NCBI RefSeq assembly: GCF_001571405.1
Contig: NZ_BCNX01000007.1
Coordinates: 186,001-250,000 of the forward strand
DNA length: 64,000 nt
Direction of reading: 5' to 3'
Source: Methanoculleus thermophilus
GTDB taxonomy: Archaea > Halobacteriota > Methanomicrobia > Methanomicrobiales > Methanoculleaceae
Shown here: piece after piece, positions 18,332 to 27,042 of the stretch
Layout of the letters: each line of letters begins with the position of its first letter
Numbering within the stretch: position 1 is the first letter of the stretch
The notes under the pieces: generated by a model
What the model saw: the letters and a program-made list of their open reading frames with translations, nothing else
Told to the model about the DNA's origin: nothing
Databases searched by the model: none
Program-made: the position numbers and the translations under genes

Positions 18332-19134
18332 CCCGTAGCCCTCGCCCATTCCGTGACGCTGGTGATGTGCCGCCGAACAAACGAGACAAGCCCCGCGGAC
18401 TCCGAGTAGAGGGCCGAAGGCTGCTCGTCGCTCGACCCCGTCCTCGTCCAGAGGAGCGCCCGGGCATTGTCCACCAGGAAGACACCAGAACCCTCGTAGG
18501 GTAGCGGTTTTCCGGGTACAGAACAGGTCTCGCGCAGTTTGGCGAGGGGAAGGCCATGAACCCTGAATCGGAACGGCTGCTCGCCCTCCCAGCACTCGGT
18601 GATGATATCGATCTGCGCGGAGTCGGGGACCGTATCCAGCAGTGCGAGGACACCCTCACGGAGGAGGTCCCATGTCGCGAGCACCTCCACACTCCGTTCT
18701 GCGCTCTGAAACATCTCGGCAAGGCGGGTTCTGATGTTCTCCTCGCCATAGATGGTCCAGACCAGTTCCCGGTTGCCGCGCCCCTCCCGCTCTTTCTCCC
18801 GATAGATCGTATCAAGGGCAGCCCGGGCGCTCTCCGCATCTCTCTCGATCCGGATCATCAGGTTGCGGACTCCACGGTCAGGCGGGACCGCATCGAACCG
18901 CTTTGGCGTGGTGTGGGAGACGTTGACCAGTTCCTTCTGGATAAGCCTATCGAGGACCGGGTAGACAGAAGCGCGTGGAACCCCGGAGGCCTCATGGATC
19001 TCTGTTGCGGTTGCACCGGTCATTCTGAGTAGTCCAATGTATACAAGGGCCTCATATCTTGTAAGACCCAGAGATTTCAGAGATTCAACCAGATCGTTTG
19101 GAACACCCCAGGCTGTCCTCATGCCATTAAACAT
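18325..19134 (-). CDS. TrmB-family transcriptional regulator
   Basis: A 269-residue regulator with an N-terminal winged helix (about residues 14-80; LKSLGLTRYEALVYIGLL, then ATEIHEASGVPRASVYPVLDRL), a coiled-coil linker and a C-terminal effector domain with a phospholipase D-like pattern. TrmB proteins in archaea usually sense sugars. It is divergent from the S-layer-like gene, with the inverted repeat TTGTTG-N9-CAACAA between them, a likely operator. ATG 19134 and ATG 19122 are both possible starts; a TATA-like catttattgttt about 27 bases above 19122 favours a leaderless start there. Confidence 0.9.
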   Translation of the reverse strand: MFNGMRTAWGVPNDLVESLKSLGLTRYEALVYIGLLRMTGATATEIHEASGVPRASVYPVLDRLIQKELVNVSHTTPKRFDAVPPDRGVRNLMIRIERDAESARAALDTIYREKEREGRGNRELVWTIYGEENIRTRLAEMFQSAERSVEVLATWDLLREGVLALLDTVPDSAQIDIITECWEGEQPFRFRVHGLPLAKLRETCSVPGKPLPYEGSGVFLVDNARALLWTRTGSSDEQPSALYSESAGLVSFVRRHITSVTEWARATGQ

Positions 19135-19154
19135 ATACGTTCAAACAATAAATG

Positions 19155-19175
19155 TTGTTGCTAAAATAACAACAA
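19155..19175. promoter_or_regulatory. Inverted repeat TTGTTG-N9-CAACAA, candidate TrmB operator
   Basis: A 6-bp inverted repeat (19155-19160 and 19170-19175) sits in the 50-base space between the divergent TrmB gene and the S-layer-like gene. The right half directly abuts the AGGTGA Shine-Dalgarno site of the latter, so binding could block either transcription or ribosome loading. A TTGTTGC half-site also occurs upstream of the second TrmB gene (minus strand, near 42220). Confidence 0.45.
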
Positions 19176-19184
19176 GGTGAAGAG

Positions 19185-20468
19185 ATGCGTTGGCACTACA
19201 TTCCGGTATTGATGCTTCTGCTGGCGTTCCTGGCCATGCCGGGCGCGGCGCAGGGCGTTAAATACCTCTACGGGAGTCCAGATCTATCAGCAACGATTGC
19301 CGGTACGAATGAGTTCGCACCGGGCGCTGAGACCGGTCTGACCGTTGTCATATCAAACAGCGGCCTGAATACTCACAAGATCGTCGGATCATCACTCGTC
19401 ACCCCCGATGATCAGCCGAATACTGCAAAACTGGTCACTGCAGCGCTCAAGAGCGGGGATGCCCCATTCACCATCAAGACCGATCCGCAGTTCTTAAGCG
19501 ACATCAGGGGCGGCGCCGCCGCGACCGCCACCTTCAACGTGAAGGTGAAAGACTCTGCAGAGCCGGGCACCTACGTGCTGCCCCTTGAGTTGACCTACAC
19601 GTATCTGCGCGAGGCGGAAGAGTACGGAAGCGACCTTCTCCGGTACAATTACCAGAAGAAGACCGTGACCCTGCCACTTGAGGTGCGGGTGACACCCGAT
19701 CTCCAGGTCGAGGTCCTCGATATACGCACCGAGTCGCTGAATGTCGGCACGGAGGGCTACGTCTACCTGACCCTGCGGAACGCCGGGCACGATACTGCGA
19801 ACAACGCTATCGCGAAGATCACAAGAAACGGCGCAAGCCCGCTCATTCCCACCGACGGCAGCGCTTATATCGGGAGGTTCGAGCCCGGAGATACGGTTGA
19901 TGTAAAGTTCAAGGTATCGGTCGCAAACAGCGCCGAACCGCAGTCCTATCCGCTCGATGTCGCGGTCACCTACGAGGACTACGAAGGGGACACCGTAACC
20001 TCCCGGTCGACAACGATCGGTCTGCCCGTCGGCGGCAAGATCGCCTTTGAGATAGTCTCACCGAAATTGACCCTCAGTCCGGGCAGCAAGGGAGTCCTCG
20101 AGGTTACGTACAAGAACACCGGAGACGCACCGGTCTACAACGCACAGGCCCGGATCAGTGCCGTCGATCCTTTCACCAGCAGTGACGACACCGCCTACCT
20201 CGGCGACCTTGCCCCGGGTGAGACCGCGACGGCACGGTTCGAGGTGAACATCGATGGTGACGCCACCGTGAAAGAGTACGGTATCGACTCCGAGATCCGT
20301 TACCGCGACGCTCTCGACAACAGCAAGATCTCGGACACCATGAAGGTGACCGTCGCGCTCAAACCGCGGGAAGGCACTATATTTACAAATCCGGTCTTCC
20401 TGATCGTTATTGCGGCTGTCATCATCGGAGCTGGGTATTATATATTTGTGTACCGTAAGAAGAGGTGA
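19185..20468 (+). CDS. Secreted S-layer-like protein with CARDB/Ig-like repeats and C-terminal membrane anchor
   Basis: A 427-residue cell-surface protein. It has a signal peptide (about 1-23, ending GAAQG), then roughly three tandem beta-sandwich repeats, each with the VVISNSG / LTLRNAGHDTANN / VTYKNTGDAPVYNAQ type of motif typical of CARDB or COG1361 S-layer domains. It ends in one transmembrane helix (FLIVIAAVIIGAGYYIFVY) and a basic tail. AGGTGA precedes the ATG with ideal spacing. It overlaps the phosphoglucose isomerase gene through an ATGA, so the two are co-translated. Its exact role (adhesin, transporter accessory or S-layer part) is unknown. Confidence 0.85.
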   Translation: MRWHYIPVLMLLLAFLAMPGAAQGVKYLYGSPDLSATIAGTNEFAPGAETGLTVVISNSGLNTHKIVGSSLVTPDDQPNTAKLVTAALKSGDAPFTIKTDPQFLSDIRGGAAATATFNVKVKDSAEPGTYVLPLELTYTYLREAEEYGSDLLRYNYQKKTVTLPLEVRVTPDLQVEVLDIRTESLNVGTEGYVYLTLRNAGHDTANNAIAKITRNGASPLIPTDGSAYIGRFEPGDTVDVKFKVSVANSAEPQSYPLDVAVTYEDYEGDTVTSRSTTIGLPVGGKIAFEIVSPKLTLSPGSKGVLEVTYKNTGDAPVYNAQARISAVDPFTSSDDTAYLGDLAPGETATARFEVNIDGDATVKEYGIDSEIRYRDALDNSKISDTMKVTVALKPREGTIFTNPVFLIVIAAVIIGAGYYIFVYRKKR

Positions 20469-21190
20469 TGAACGGGTACTGGAACGGGCCTAAACCGGAG
20501 CCGCAGGTGAGAACGATCGAAGAGATGCGAGAGGTTCTTGCTGACCCCGGCTGCACCTCCGATCAACCCCTCTATTTTATGTACCGGGATCTCGCCAGAA
20601 ACGAGAGCGATCGGGAGTGGCTCCGGCAGCACCACGTCCGTTACGATATCACCGTCATTCCTGCCCGGACCCTCTGCGGGGAATATGTCAAGACAAAGGG
20701 GCACTACCATACCGAGAACCCTGCAGGGGCACCTTACCCGGAGATCTACGAGGTGCTTTTGGGGACCGGGCACTTCCTCCTCCAGACCAGGAACGCCGAC
20801 GATGTGGTGATGATCGAGGGCACCCCCGGTGACAAGATCCTGATCCCGCCGGGATACGGCCATGTGACCATCAATCCGGGGACGGAGGATCTCGTGATGG
20901 CAAACCTCGTCTCATCGGAGTTCGCAAGCGACTACGGTCCCTATGCAGACCTGCAGGGCGCCGCCTACTACGAGATGGAGGGTGGAGCGCTCGTGAAGAA
21001 CCCGCGCTATCCCGATGCTCCCCCGGTGCGTTACTGCAGCCCGGTGGAGGTCCCTGATCTTGGGATCGAGAAGGGAGTCGGGCTCTACGACCTGATCGGG
21101 CGGCCCCGGTCGGTCGCGTTCTTAAACCACCCCGAGCAGTTTGCGGAGATCTTCGCCGACGTGACCGGCGGATGCCTGGTGATGAGGTAG
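20468..21190 (+). CDS. pgi: Cupin-type glucose-6-phosphate isomerase
   Basis: Archaeal phosphoglucose isomerase of the cupin superfamily (unrelated to the classical enzyme), interconverting glucose-6-P and fructose-6-P with a bound metal. The 240-residue protein contains the metal-binding signature KGHYHTENPAGAPYPEIYEV (about residues 78-97), supplying two His and one Glu, and the second motif PPGYGHVTINPG with the last His. The ATG at 20468 overlaps the previous stop (ATGA). Coupling with a surface protein and a TrmB regulator suggests sugar-responsive control of both genes (inference). Confidence 0.93.
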   Translation: MNGYWNGPKPEPQVRTIEEMREVLADPGCTSDQPLYFMYRDLARNESDREWLRQHHVRYDITVIPARTLCGEYVKTKGHYHTENPAGAPYPEIYEVLLGTGHFLLQTRNADDVVMIEGTPGDKILIPPGYGHVTINPGTEDLVMANLVSSEFASDYGPYADLQGAAYYEMEGGALVKNPRYPDAPPVRYCSPVEVPDLGIEKGVGLYDLIGRPRSVAFLNHPEQFAEIFADVTGGCLVMR

Positions 21191-21191
21191 A

Positions 21192-21212
21192 GGGAAAACG
21201 GACGGTTTTCCC
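21192..21212 (+). terminator. Hairpin after the pgi gene
   Basis: Perfect 8-bp stem (21192-21199 with 21205-21212, GGGAAAAC/GTTTTCCC) with a 5-base loop, starting directly after the pgi stop codon at 21190. No long T-run follows, so it may be a terminator or an mRNA 3'-end stabiliser. Confidence 0.5.
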
Positions 21213-21551
21213 ATCCTCCATTAATCCAATTTAGTTGCCGCCCGGAGATCCCAGATGTTCTGGATTTGAGAATAGTGCTCTGAGTGATGTTCTTCAGTTT
21301 TAGGATTGTTAAGCCTGGTAGTACATTTACATCTCAAATTTGACCCCTTTGACGACATGATGAACCCCGTGCACGGATTTCATGGGGATATCACAAATGG
21401 GGGTGGGGTTTCAGGGGAGGGGGGAGCATCCCCCCTCCCCTGTCCCCTCCCCCCTAGAATGCGATGCCCCCACGGTCCAGTTTACGGTGTTTTATATCGC
21501 TATCCGCTCATTCCACCCTTACACTCAAGGCCCATCTCTATGGAGACACAC
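21213..21551. other. Intergenic region with a long G/C hairpin
   Basis: No gene is supported. The first part is AT-rich. At 21412-21442 there is a perfect 14-bp inverted repeat of G- and C-runs around a 3-base loop, followed by more C-runs to 21474. The leftward thiolase gene ends at 21552, so this may include its terminator. Confidence 0.5.
21412..21442. repeat. Perfect 14-bp G-run/C-run inverted repeat
   Basis: CAGGGGAGGGGGGA (21412-21425), loop GCA, then its exact reverse complement (21429-21442). It can form a very stable hairpin or, on one strand, present guanine runs of the kind that form quadruplexes. It lies between two convergent genes. Confidence 0.7.
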
Positions 21552-22469
21552 TTAATCTTCATCAGGCCCCTTTGATCGGAATCCCCGAACCTCCTCAATC
21601 ACCTGGCACACCCGGCAGATCCTCCCGCCGGAGAGCTCCCCGCACCTCTCGCATCTACGAAGCCCTTCGCCGTCACCACACCCCGGCTCCCGGAGGGCCT
21701 CGCCGAGGTTCACGAGCGAGTATTTCGTCGCCGGGTGCCGGGAGGTGTACTCATCGAGGATCCTGCGGGCGTCACCCTGCAGGGCGCCGACCGCGTAGGG
21801 GCATTCTGCAAGGTCGAACCCCTCAACGTTGAGGGAGGCATACAGCGCCACCTCGCTCCCCGGGATGCACATGAACGGCTTGATCCGGGGTACCATCCCC
21901 TCGACCTCCTGAACCGGGTGGATGAGCCGATCCGCATCGCCCCGGAGGACGCTCGTCAGGACCGACCGGGCCCCGTCGTCCAGGTTGAACCCGTAGGCGA
22001 ACTTCGTAACCCCATGTTCGCAGGCGATCCGGTTCATCAGCGCCTGACGGAGCACGCCGCAGTAGGAGCAGGCGAGTTCGGCTCCTTTCCGGCCCACAAT
22101 CTCATCGAGCGTGATCCCGTACTCTTTGGCGAACGAAGCCGTCACCCAGGGAACGCCGAGGCTGTCTGCAATCGCCCGGGCCCGGCGCGGCTCGCGGTAG
22201 CCTCTGATCCCTTCATCCACGGTGATGGCCATCAACCGGATATCCCGGCGTTCGCGAAGGAGCCGGCTGAGGAAATAGAGGAGGGCGCTTGAGTCCCCAT
22301 CCCCCGAGAGCGCCACCGCTACCGTATCGCCGGATTGGATCCATCGGTGCTCCCGGATCGCCCGCTTCGCCTTCGCCTCAAAATCGCGATTGAAGTGCTG
22401 TTCACAGAGGTGCAGCCCCGAGTAGCGCTGGTATATGATTGCTTCGCGGCGACACTTGCTGCACTTCAT
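21552..22469 (-). CDS. tRNA 2-thiolation protein of the TtuA/NcsA/Ctu1 family
   Basis: PP-loop ATPase that adenylates and thiolates tRNA uridine. The 305-residue protein has an N-terminal zinc finger (C3, C6, C22, H25), the PP-loop ALSGDGDSSALL (55-60), a candidate [4Fe-4S] triad C134/C137 (CSYC) and C223 (AECPYA), and a C-terminal zinc finger (CERCGELSGGRICRVC). The PP-loop is unusual: SGDGDS where most members have SGG(K)DS. The target base (U54 or wobble U34) cannot be decided here. It stands alone, divergent from rio2. Confidence 0.87.
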   Translation of the reverse strand: MKCSKCRREAIIYQRYSGLHLCEQHFNRDFEAKAKRAIREHRWIQSGDTVAVALSGDGDSSALLYFLSRLLRERRDIRLMAITVDEGIRGYREPRRARAIADSLGVPWVTASFAKEYGITLDEIVGRKGAELACSYCGVLRQALMNRIACEHGVTKFAYGFNLDDGARSVLTSVLRGDADRLIHPVQEVEGMVPRIKPFMCIPGSEVALYASLNVEGFDLAECPYAVGALQGDARRILDEYTSRHPATKYSLVNLGEALREPGCGDGEGLRRCERCGELSGGRICRVCQVIEEVRGFRSKGPDED

Positions 22470-22518
22470 CTTCTCTCGATCATGCTTTTATCACCAGCCC
22501 ACATAAATGGTGTAGAAG

Positions 22519-23376
22519 ATGCCTGTTCCTGCAGAATACGTGCGATCCTTACACGCTTACGAACTCCGGATCCTGCTCGCCCTCGAACGCCTCATGCGCC
22601 GGTACCGATGGGTGCCTCTCGAGGTGCTCAAGTCGGCCACCAAGTTCTCGGAGTCGGAACTCTCCTACCGCCTGGGCAGGCTGATGGCCATGGATATGGT
22701 CAGGTACGAAAAGGTTCCCTACGAAGGCTATGCCCTTGTCTTCAACGGCTACGACACCCTGGCCCTCCACACCCTCACCCGCCGGGGCACCATCCAGGCG
22801 CTCGGAACCCTGATCGGCGTCGGGAAAGAGTCGGAGGTCTACGAGGCAATGGGGCTTGGAGTCGTCGTGCTGAAGTTCCATCGGGTCGGGCAGCGGTCGT
22901 TCCAGGCGGCCCGCTTAAAACGCGGCTACATGCCAGAGGGGGGGCACTGCCCCTGGATATTCGCATCGAGCAACTCGGCGAAGATGGAGTACGACGCGCT
23001 CAAGATCCTCCACCCCGCCGTCTCGGTCCCCCTTCCCATCGACCAGAACCGGCACGTCGTGGCGATGTCGTTCGTCCCCGGAATCAACCTCTCGCGGGCA
23101 GAACTCGCAGAACCGGAAGTGATCCTCGATCGGATCCTCGATAACATCCACAAGGCTTACCGCCTCGGCATCATCCACGGCGACCTGAGTGAGTTCAACA
23201 TCATGGTCGACGAAGGCCAGTGCTGGCTGATCGATTGGCCGCAGTGGGTAGAGGTAACCCATCCGAACGCCGGCGAGATCCTCAACCGGGACATCGCAAA
23301 CATCCTCCAGTACTTCAAGCGAAAATACGGCCTCGATTACGCCTTTGACGAAGCGCTGGCAAGGGTGGTGGAGTGA
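22519..23376 (+). CDS. rio2: RIO2-type serine/threonine kinase
   Basis: Atypical kinase of small ribosomal subunit maturation. The 285-residue protein has an N-terminal winged helix (about 1-80, with LGRLMAMDMVRYEK), then the RIO domain: P-loop GVGKESEVYEA, ATP lysine in VVLKFHR, catalytic loop IIHGDLSEFNIMV and metal-binding LIDWPQWV. A TATA-like gcttttatcac about 27 bases upstream suggests a leaderless or near-leaderless mRNA. Its stop overlaps the GTG start of the DUF460 gene (GTGA), beginning a tightly coupled three-gene operon with thiL. Confidence 0.95.
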   Translation: MPVPAEYVRSLHAYELRILLALERLMRRYRWVPLEVLKSATKFSESELSYRLGRLMAMDMVRYEKVPYEGYALVFNGYDTLALHTLTRRGTIQALGTLIGVGKESEVYEAMGLGVVVLKFHRVGQRSFQAARLKRGYMPEGGHCPWIFASSNSAKMEYDALKILHPAVSVPLPIDQNRHVVAMSFVPGINLSRAELAEPEVILDRILDNIHKAYRLGIIHGDLSEFNIMVDEGQCWLIDWPQWVEVTHPNAGEILNRDIANILQYFKRKYGLDYAFDEALARVVE

Positions 23377-25322
23377 AGGTCTTCGGGATCGACGTCATCA
23401 AAGGTTCTGTTCGCTCCCGTACCCGGCGGCCCGTCTATGCTCTTGCCCGTGTGGAAGACGGAGAGATTTTAGACGTCGAGGAGGTCACCGGGTTCCGGCT
23501 CCAGCGCCTCCTCGCCGCCGAAAAGCCCGATATCCTCGCCGTCGACAGCATCCAGGAGATCGCCGCCGACCGGAACGAACTCTACGCCTTCCTGCAGGCG
23601 CTCCCGCCGGCAACAAAACTCGTCCAGGTGACCGGCGGCGAGCGCACAGAGAGCCTCGGTAAGGTCGCGGCCCGCTACAACATCAGTTTCAACAAATTCG
23701 ACCCATACGCCGAGGCCCGGACCACCGCCCGGGTGGCCGCCCTTGGAGCGGGCGTCGAGGTGATCGCGTTTGAGAACACCACCGATATCGTCGTCAGCAG
23801 GCATCGCTCGCCCGGTCGGGGCGGATGGAGCCAGAACCGCTATATCCGCAAGATTCACGGCGGTGTGATGCAGAAGGCCCGCGAGATCGAGGGACAACTT
23901 CGCAGTGCCGGGCTCGATTACGAGAAGAAAGAGACGAAGGCTTTCGGTGGATATTCCAGGGTGGCCTTCCGGGTCAAAGCCCCGCGGGAGATGGTCCCGG
24001 TCCACTCCTCACGGGGCGCTGACGTTCAGGTCCGGGTGACGGGGAAGGAACTTGACCGGATACGCTTCGAGCCGCTCTCCAGCAGGCCCCGCTACCTGAT
24101 CGTCGGACTCGACCCGGGAACAACCACCGGGATCGCCGCAGTGGACCTCGACGGGAACCTGGTCCTCCTCACGAGTTCGCGGCAGATGACGATGTCCGAT
24201 ATCATCGAGGAACTTTATCACGCTGGAAAACCGCTTATCATCGCTTCAGACGTCCACGAGATGCCCTACTCGGTTGAGAAGATCCGTCGGGCGTTCAACG
24301 CGATCCCCTACACACCAAAACAGTCCCTCTCGGTTGAGGCAAAGTACGACCTCACTGCATCGTTCACGTACATGAACGACCACGAGCGCGACGCTCTCTC
24401 GGCGGCGCTGGACGCCTACCGGAGCCTTCAGAACAAGTTCCGCAACATCGTAAAGAGGGTGCAGCCGGGAGTCGACCTTGATGAGGTGAGGGCACGGGTG
24501 CTCCGGGGCCAGCCGCTCGATGCGGTGCTTGCGGACCTGCAGGGAGCGCCCGCCCGGCCGAAGGAGGAGGAACCTGCCGCCCCCATCCCGGAGCGGCCGA
24601 TCGAGGACGAGCGTGTGATGGCGCTCGACGGGATGGTGAAGCGGCTTCGCAGTTACGTGCAGGAACTAGAGGAAGAGATCCGGGAGCGCGACCGCGAGAT
24701 AGATCGACTGCGACAGGATCTGCGGCGAGCACGCTCCGCAACGGAGCGAAAGATCCGACGGGATGCGGAGCTGGCAACGAAAGATGCAACCATCGAGAGC
24801 CTGCGTGAGCAACTCCGCGGTGAACGGCGGCGGTCTCGCCAGCTGAAGAAGCGCCTGGAGCGGATGCGGAAGGTCGAAAAGATCGAGATCTCGGAGGGCT
24901 ATACCCCGCTCAAGGTCCTCGACTCCCTCACCCGGGATGGGGTGCGGAGCCTCCAGGAAGGGGTCGGCATCTCTTCAGGCGACATCCTCTACGTCCCGAG
25001 GACCCACGGCTGGGGTCGGGGCGTAGTAAAGGACCTCGCGGAAACGGGGGTGCGGGCGCTGGTCATCAACGGGGAGGGGCCCGACCCGCACCTCGTCCGG
25101 GTTGCCCGGGAGGTCAATCTCCCTCTCCTCCCTGCAGAGACCGTCCGACCGAACATCCAGGGCAGGACGGGAGCGGCAAAGACCGATGCCATCGAGGAGG
25201 CCATCAGGGAGTGGGAGGAGGAGCAGAAGGAGTTTCGGCGCGAGGAGGAGGCAAAACGCGTTGAGTATCTCTTCAAGGAGTACCGGAGCGAACGTGAAAA
25301 GGAGGTGCGTCGAGGTGGATGA
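23373..25322 (+). CDS. DUF460 (COG2433) protein: predicted RNase H-fold nuclease with coiled coil
   Basis: A 649-residue archaea-specific protein. Residues 1-130 and 235-370 are alpha/beta; the second contains LIVGLDPGTTTGIAAVD, a RuvC/YqgF-like RNase H-fold strand with an acidic centre, and NDHERDALSAALDAY with the distal acidic pair. Residues about 410-500 are a long charged coiled coil (RLRSYVQELEEEI onward), followed by a small alpha/beta domain. The GTG start overlaps the rio2 stop, and its end overlaps thiL by 8 bases. The fixed link to RIO2 suggests a role in RNA or ribosome processing (inference). Confidence 0.85.
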   Translation: MKVFGIDVIKGSVRSRTRRPVYALARVEDGEILDVEEVTGFRLQRLLAAEKPDILAVDSIQEIAADRNELYAFLQALPPATKLVQVTGGERTESLGKVAARYNISFNKFDPYAEARTTARVAALGAGVEVIAFENTTDIVVSRHRSPGRGGWSQNRYIRKIHGGVMQKAREIEGQLRSAGLDYEKKETKAFGGYSRVAFRVKAPREMVPVHSSRGADVQVRVTGKELDRIRFEPLSSRPRYLIVGLDPGTTTGIAAVDLDGNLVLLTSSRQMTMSDIIEELYHAGKPLIIASDVHEMPYSVEKIRRAFNAIPYTPKQSLSVEAKYDLTASFTYMNDHERDALSAALDAYRSLQNKFRNIVKRVQPGVDLDEVRARVLRGQPLDAVLADLQGAPARPKEEEPAAPIPERPIEDERVMALDGMVKRLRSYVQELEEEIRERDREIDRLRQDLRRARSATERKIRRDAELATKDATIESLREQLRGERRRSRQLKKRLERMRKVEKIEISEGYTPLKVLDSLTRDGVRSLQEGVGISSGDILYVPRTHGWGRGVVKDLAETGVRALVINGEGPDPHLVRVAREVNLPLLPAETVRPNIQGRTGAAKTDAIEEAIREWEEEQKEFRREEEAKRVEYLFKEYRSEREKEVRRGG

Positions 25323-26184
25323 ACGGGCGCTACACAAAATGATTGGGACGATCATCGATCCAGAGCGGCTTGAGGATGACTGTGCGGTCATCCCCTGCGG
25401 CGATGGACGGTTGCTGGTCGCAAGCACCGATATGCTCCATGAGACGACCGATTTTCCGGCCGGGATGACCGACTGGCAGATCGGCTGGATGGCAACGGCC
25501 GTCACGCTCTCTGATATCGCGAGCATGGGTGCAAGACCGGGGCAGGTGCTCCTCGCGGTCGGCCTCGACCGCCCGGAACGGCTCCGCGGGATCATGGAGG
25601 GGGCACGCGACTGCTGTGCGAGGTTCGGCGCCGAACTCGTGGGAGGGGATCTTGACGCGCACGGTGAACTGACGATCGTGAGCACGGGGCTCGGGACCGT
25701 GGAGGCGGCGCAGATCGTCCGGAGACGCGGGGCACGGCCGGGCGATATCATCGCAGTCACCGGGCCGCTCGGGGAGGCGCAGGCGGCTCTCGTCGGCTAC
25801 GACCGGCACTGGAAGGAACTCCTTGAGCCGCAGCCCCGGGTCCGGGAGGGGATGGCGCTCGCCCGTGCCGGGGTCTCGGCGATGATGGATATCTCCGACG
25901 GCCTTGCGCTCTCGCTCTACGATCTTCTCGGCGTGAACGACTGCGGGTTTTCCGTCGATACCGCCCGACTCCCGCTCCCGGCCGGGGTGCCGGAGGATGA
26001 AGGGCGGGAACTTGCGCTCTACGGAGGGGGAGACTTCGAGCTCCTCTTCTGCGCCCCGCCGGGGATCCTCCCGGTGGCTGGGGTGGACGTCCACGTCATC
26101 GGGGAAGTCATCAGGGAGAGGGTGGTCCTCGCCGATGGCGAGCCGCTCGAACGCCGGGGCTACCTGCACGAGTGGGGCGGCTAG
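25315..26184 (+). CDS. thiL: Thiamine-monophosphate kinase
   Basis: Phosphorylates thiamine monophosphate to thiamine diphosphate. The 289-residue protein has the family motifs DDCAVIP (about 22-28), ASTDMLHETTDFP, GGDLDAHG, MDISDGLALSL and GGGDFELLF, which bind ATP, magnesium and substrate. The GTG at 25315 is chosen because GGAGGTG lies 7 bases upstream and the family N terminus fits; the frame itself stays open much farther upstream inside DUF460. It ends the rio2-DUF460-thiL operon and overlaps the convergent YhfC-like gene by 4 bases. Confidence 0.93.
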   Translation: MDERALHKMIGTIIDPERLEDDCAVIPCGDGRLLVASTDMLHETTDFPAGMTDWQIGWMATAVTLSDIASMGARPGQVLLAVGLDRPERLRGIMEGARDCCARFGAELVGGDLDAHGELTIVSTGLGTVEAAQIVRRRGARPGDIIAVTGPLGEAQAALVGYDRHWKELLEPQPRVREGMALARAGVSAMMDISDGLALSLYDLLGVNDCGFSVDTARLPLPAGVPEDEGRELALYGGGDFELLFCAPPGILPVAGVDVHVIGEVIRERVVLADGEPLERRGYLHEWGG

Positions 26185-26975
26185 GAGGGCGAGGGGGGCG
26201 CCCTTACCCCCATCCGCCGCCACTCCCAGAAGATATATGCAAGGGCCAGGACCGCGAAGAGGAAGACCGACCCCTCGGTCACCAGGAGCCCCTGCATCGG
26301 GAGAAGGTAGACGGCGGCGGCGTCCACGGCGGTATGCCAGAGGATGGCAAGGGCAAGGAGCGCTTTTTTACCATAGATGACGGCGGCAAGCACCATCAGC
26401 GACCAGGCGATATGCAGCGTGATCGTCATCATCCGTTCGGCGAGGCCCGGGAGGATATCGAGCGGGGTGAGAGCCTGCACGGCCTCGATCTCCGCCTGGG
26501 TGGCGGGGTCGTCGGGCAGGGGGATCGCCCCCGGATCACCGGTGAGGACGATGTAGGTGAGCATGCCTGCAAGGACGACCAGCGCGACGATCATACTCTC
26601 AACACCGCCCCACCCCGTTCCGAAGAGGAGACCGTTCTCACGGGTGAGGGGGATGTTCTGCCGCGAGAAGATGTAGCGGTAGACGAGGTAGCGGCCGATC
26701 TCCTCAAAGAGGCCGGCCATCAGCCCGAGGTAGAGAGCAAGACCGGCAAGCGCCGCCGTCGTTCCAGACGGCAGAAGGGCGAGATAGAGCGGGTTCTGTG
26801 TTGCAAGGACGAGCGGCGCGTGAAAGATCTGCACGACGATGAAGAAGATGGCGCCAAGCCCAAAGACCCGCCACGATAGACCGAATTTCCTGATAAACCA
26901 GTAACCCAGTGCGAGCGGAACGATGATCTCGAGCAGGGCAACGATGGCGAACGTGGCGACTACAAGCGGGTCCAT
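26181..26975 (-). CDS. YhfC-family (DUF2324) intramembrane metalloprotease-like protein
   Basis: A 264-residue polytopic membrane protein with about seven to eight hydrophobic helices. Candidate catalytic motifs of the CPBP/PrsW-like intramembrane protease group are present: GLFEEIGRYLVYR (double Glu plus Arg), HIAWSLMVL and WHTAVDAAAV, providing Glu and His residues within helices. Substrate unknown. It converges on thiL and diverges from the acyltransferase across a 67-base AT-rich spacer with ttatataattattc, a likely shared promoter region. Confidence 0.85.
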   Translation of the reverse strand: MDPLVVATFAIVALLEIIVPLALGYWFIRKFGLSWRVFGLGAIFFIVVQIFHAPLVLATQNPLYLALLPSGTTAALAGLALYLGLMAGLFEEIGRYLVYRYIFSRQNIPLTRENGLLFGTGWGGVESMIVALVVLAGMLTYIVLTGDPGAIPLPDDPATQAEIEAVQALTPLDILPGLAERMMTITLHIAWSLMVLAAVIYGKKALLALAILWHTAVDAAAVYLLPMQGLLVTEGSVFLFAVLALAYIFWEWRRMGVRAPPSPS

Positions 26976-27042
26976 GTGTGAGATTATTTTGACTAATTAT
27001 ATAATTATTCTCGCTGCATAGTGAGAACAGGATTTTATCGCC

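Noticed and set aside
17414-18595. Long minus-strand frame opposite the NrpR-domain gene
   Set aside because: It mirrors the third-position GC bias of the real gene; its translation is full of His, Asp and Arg with no motif.
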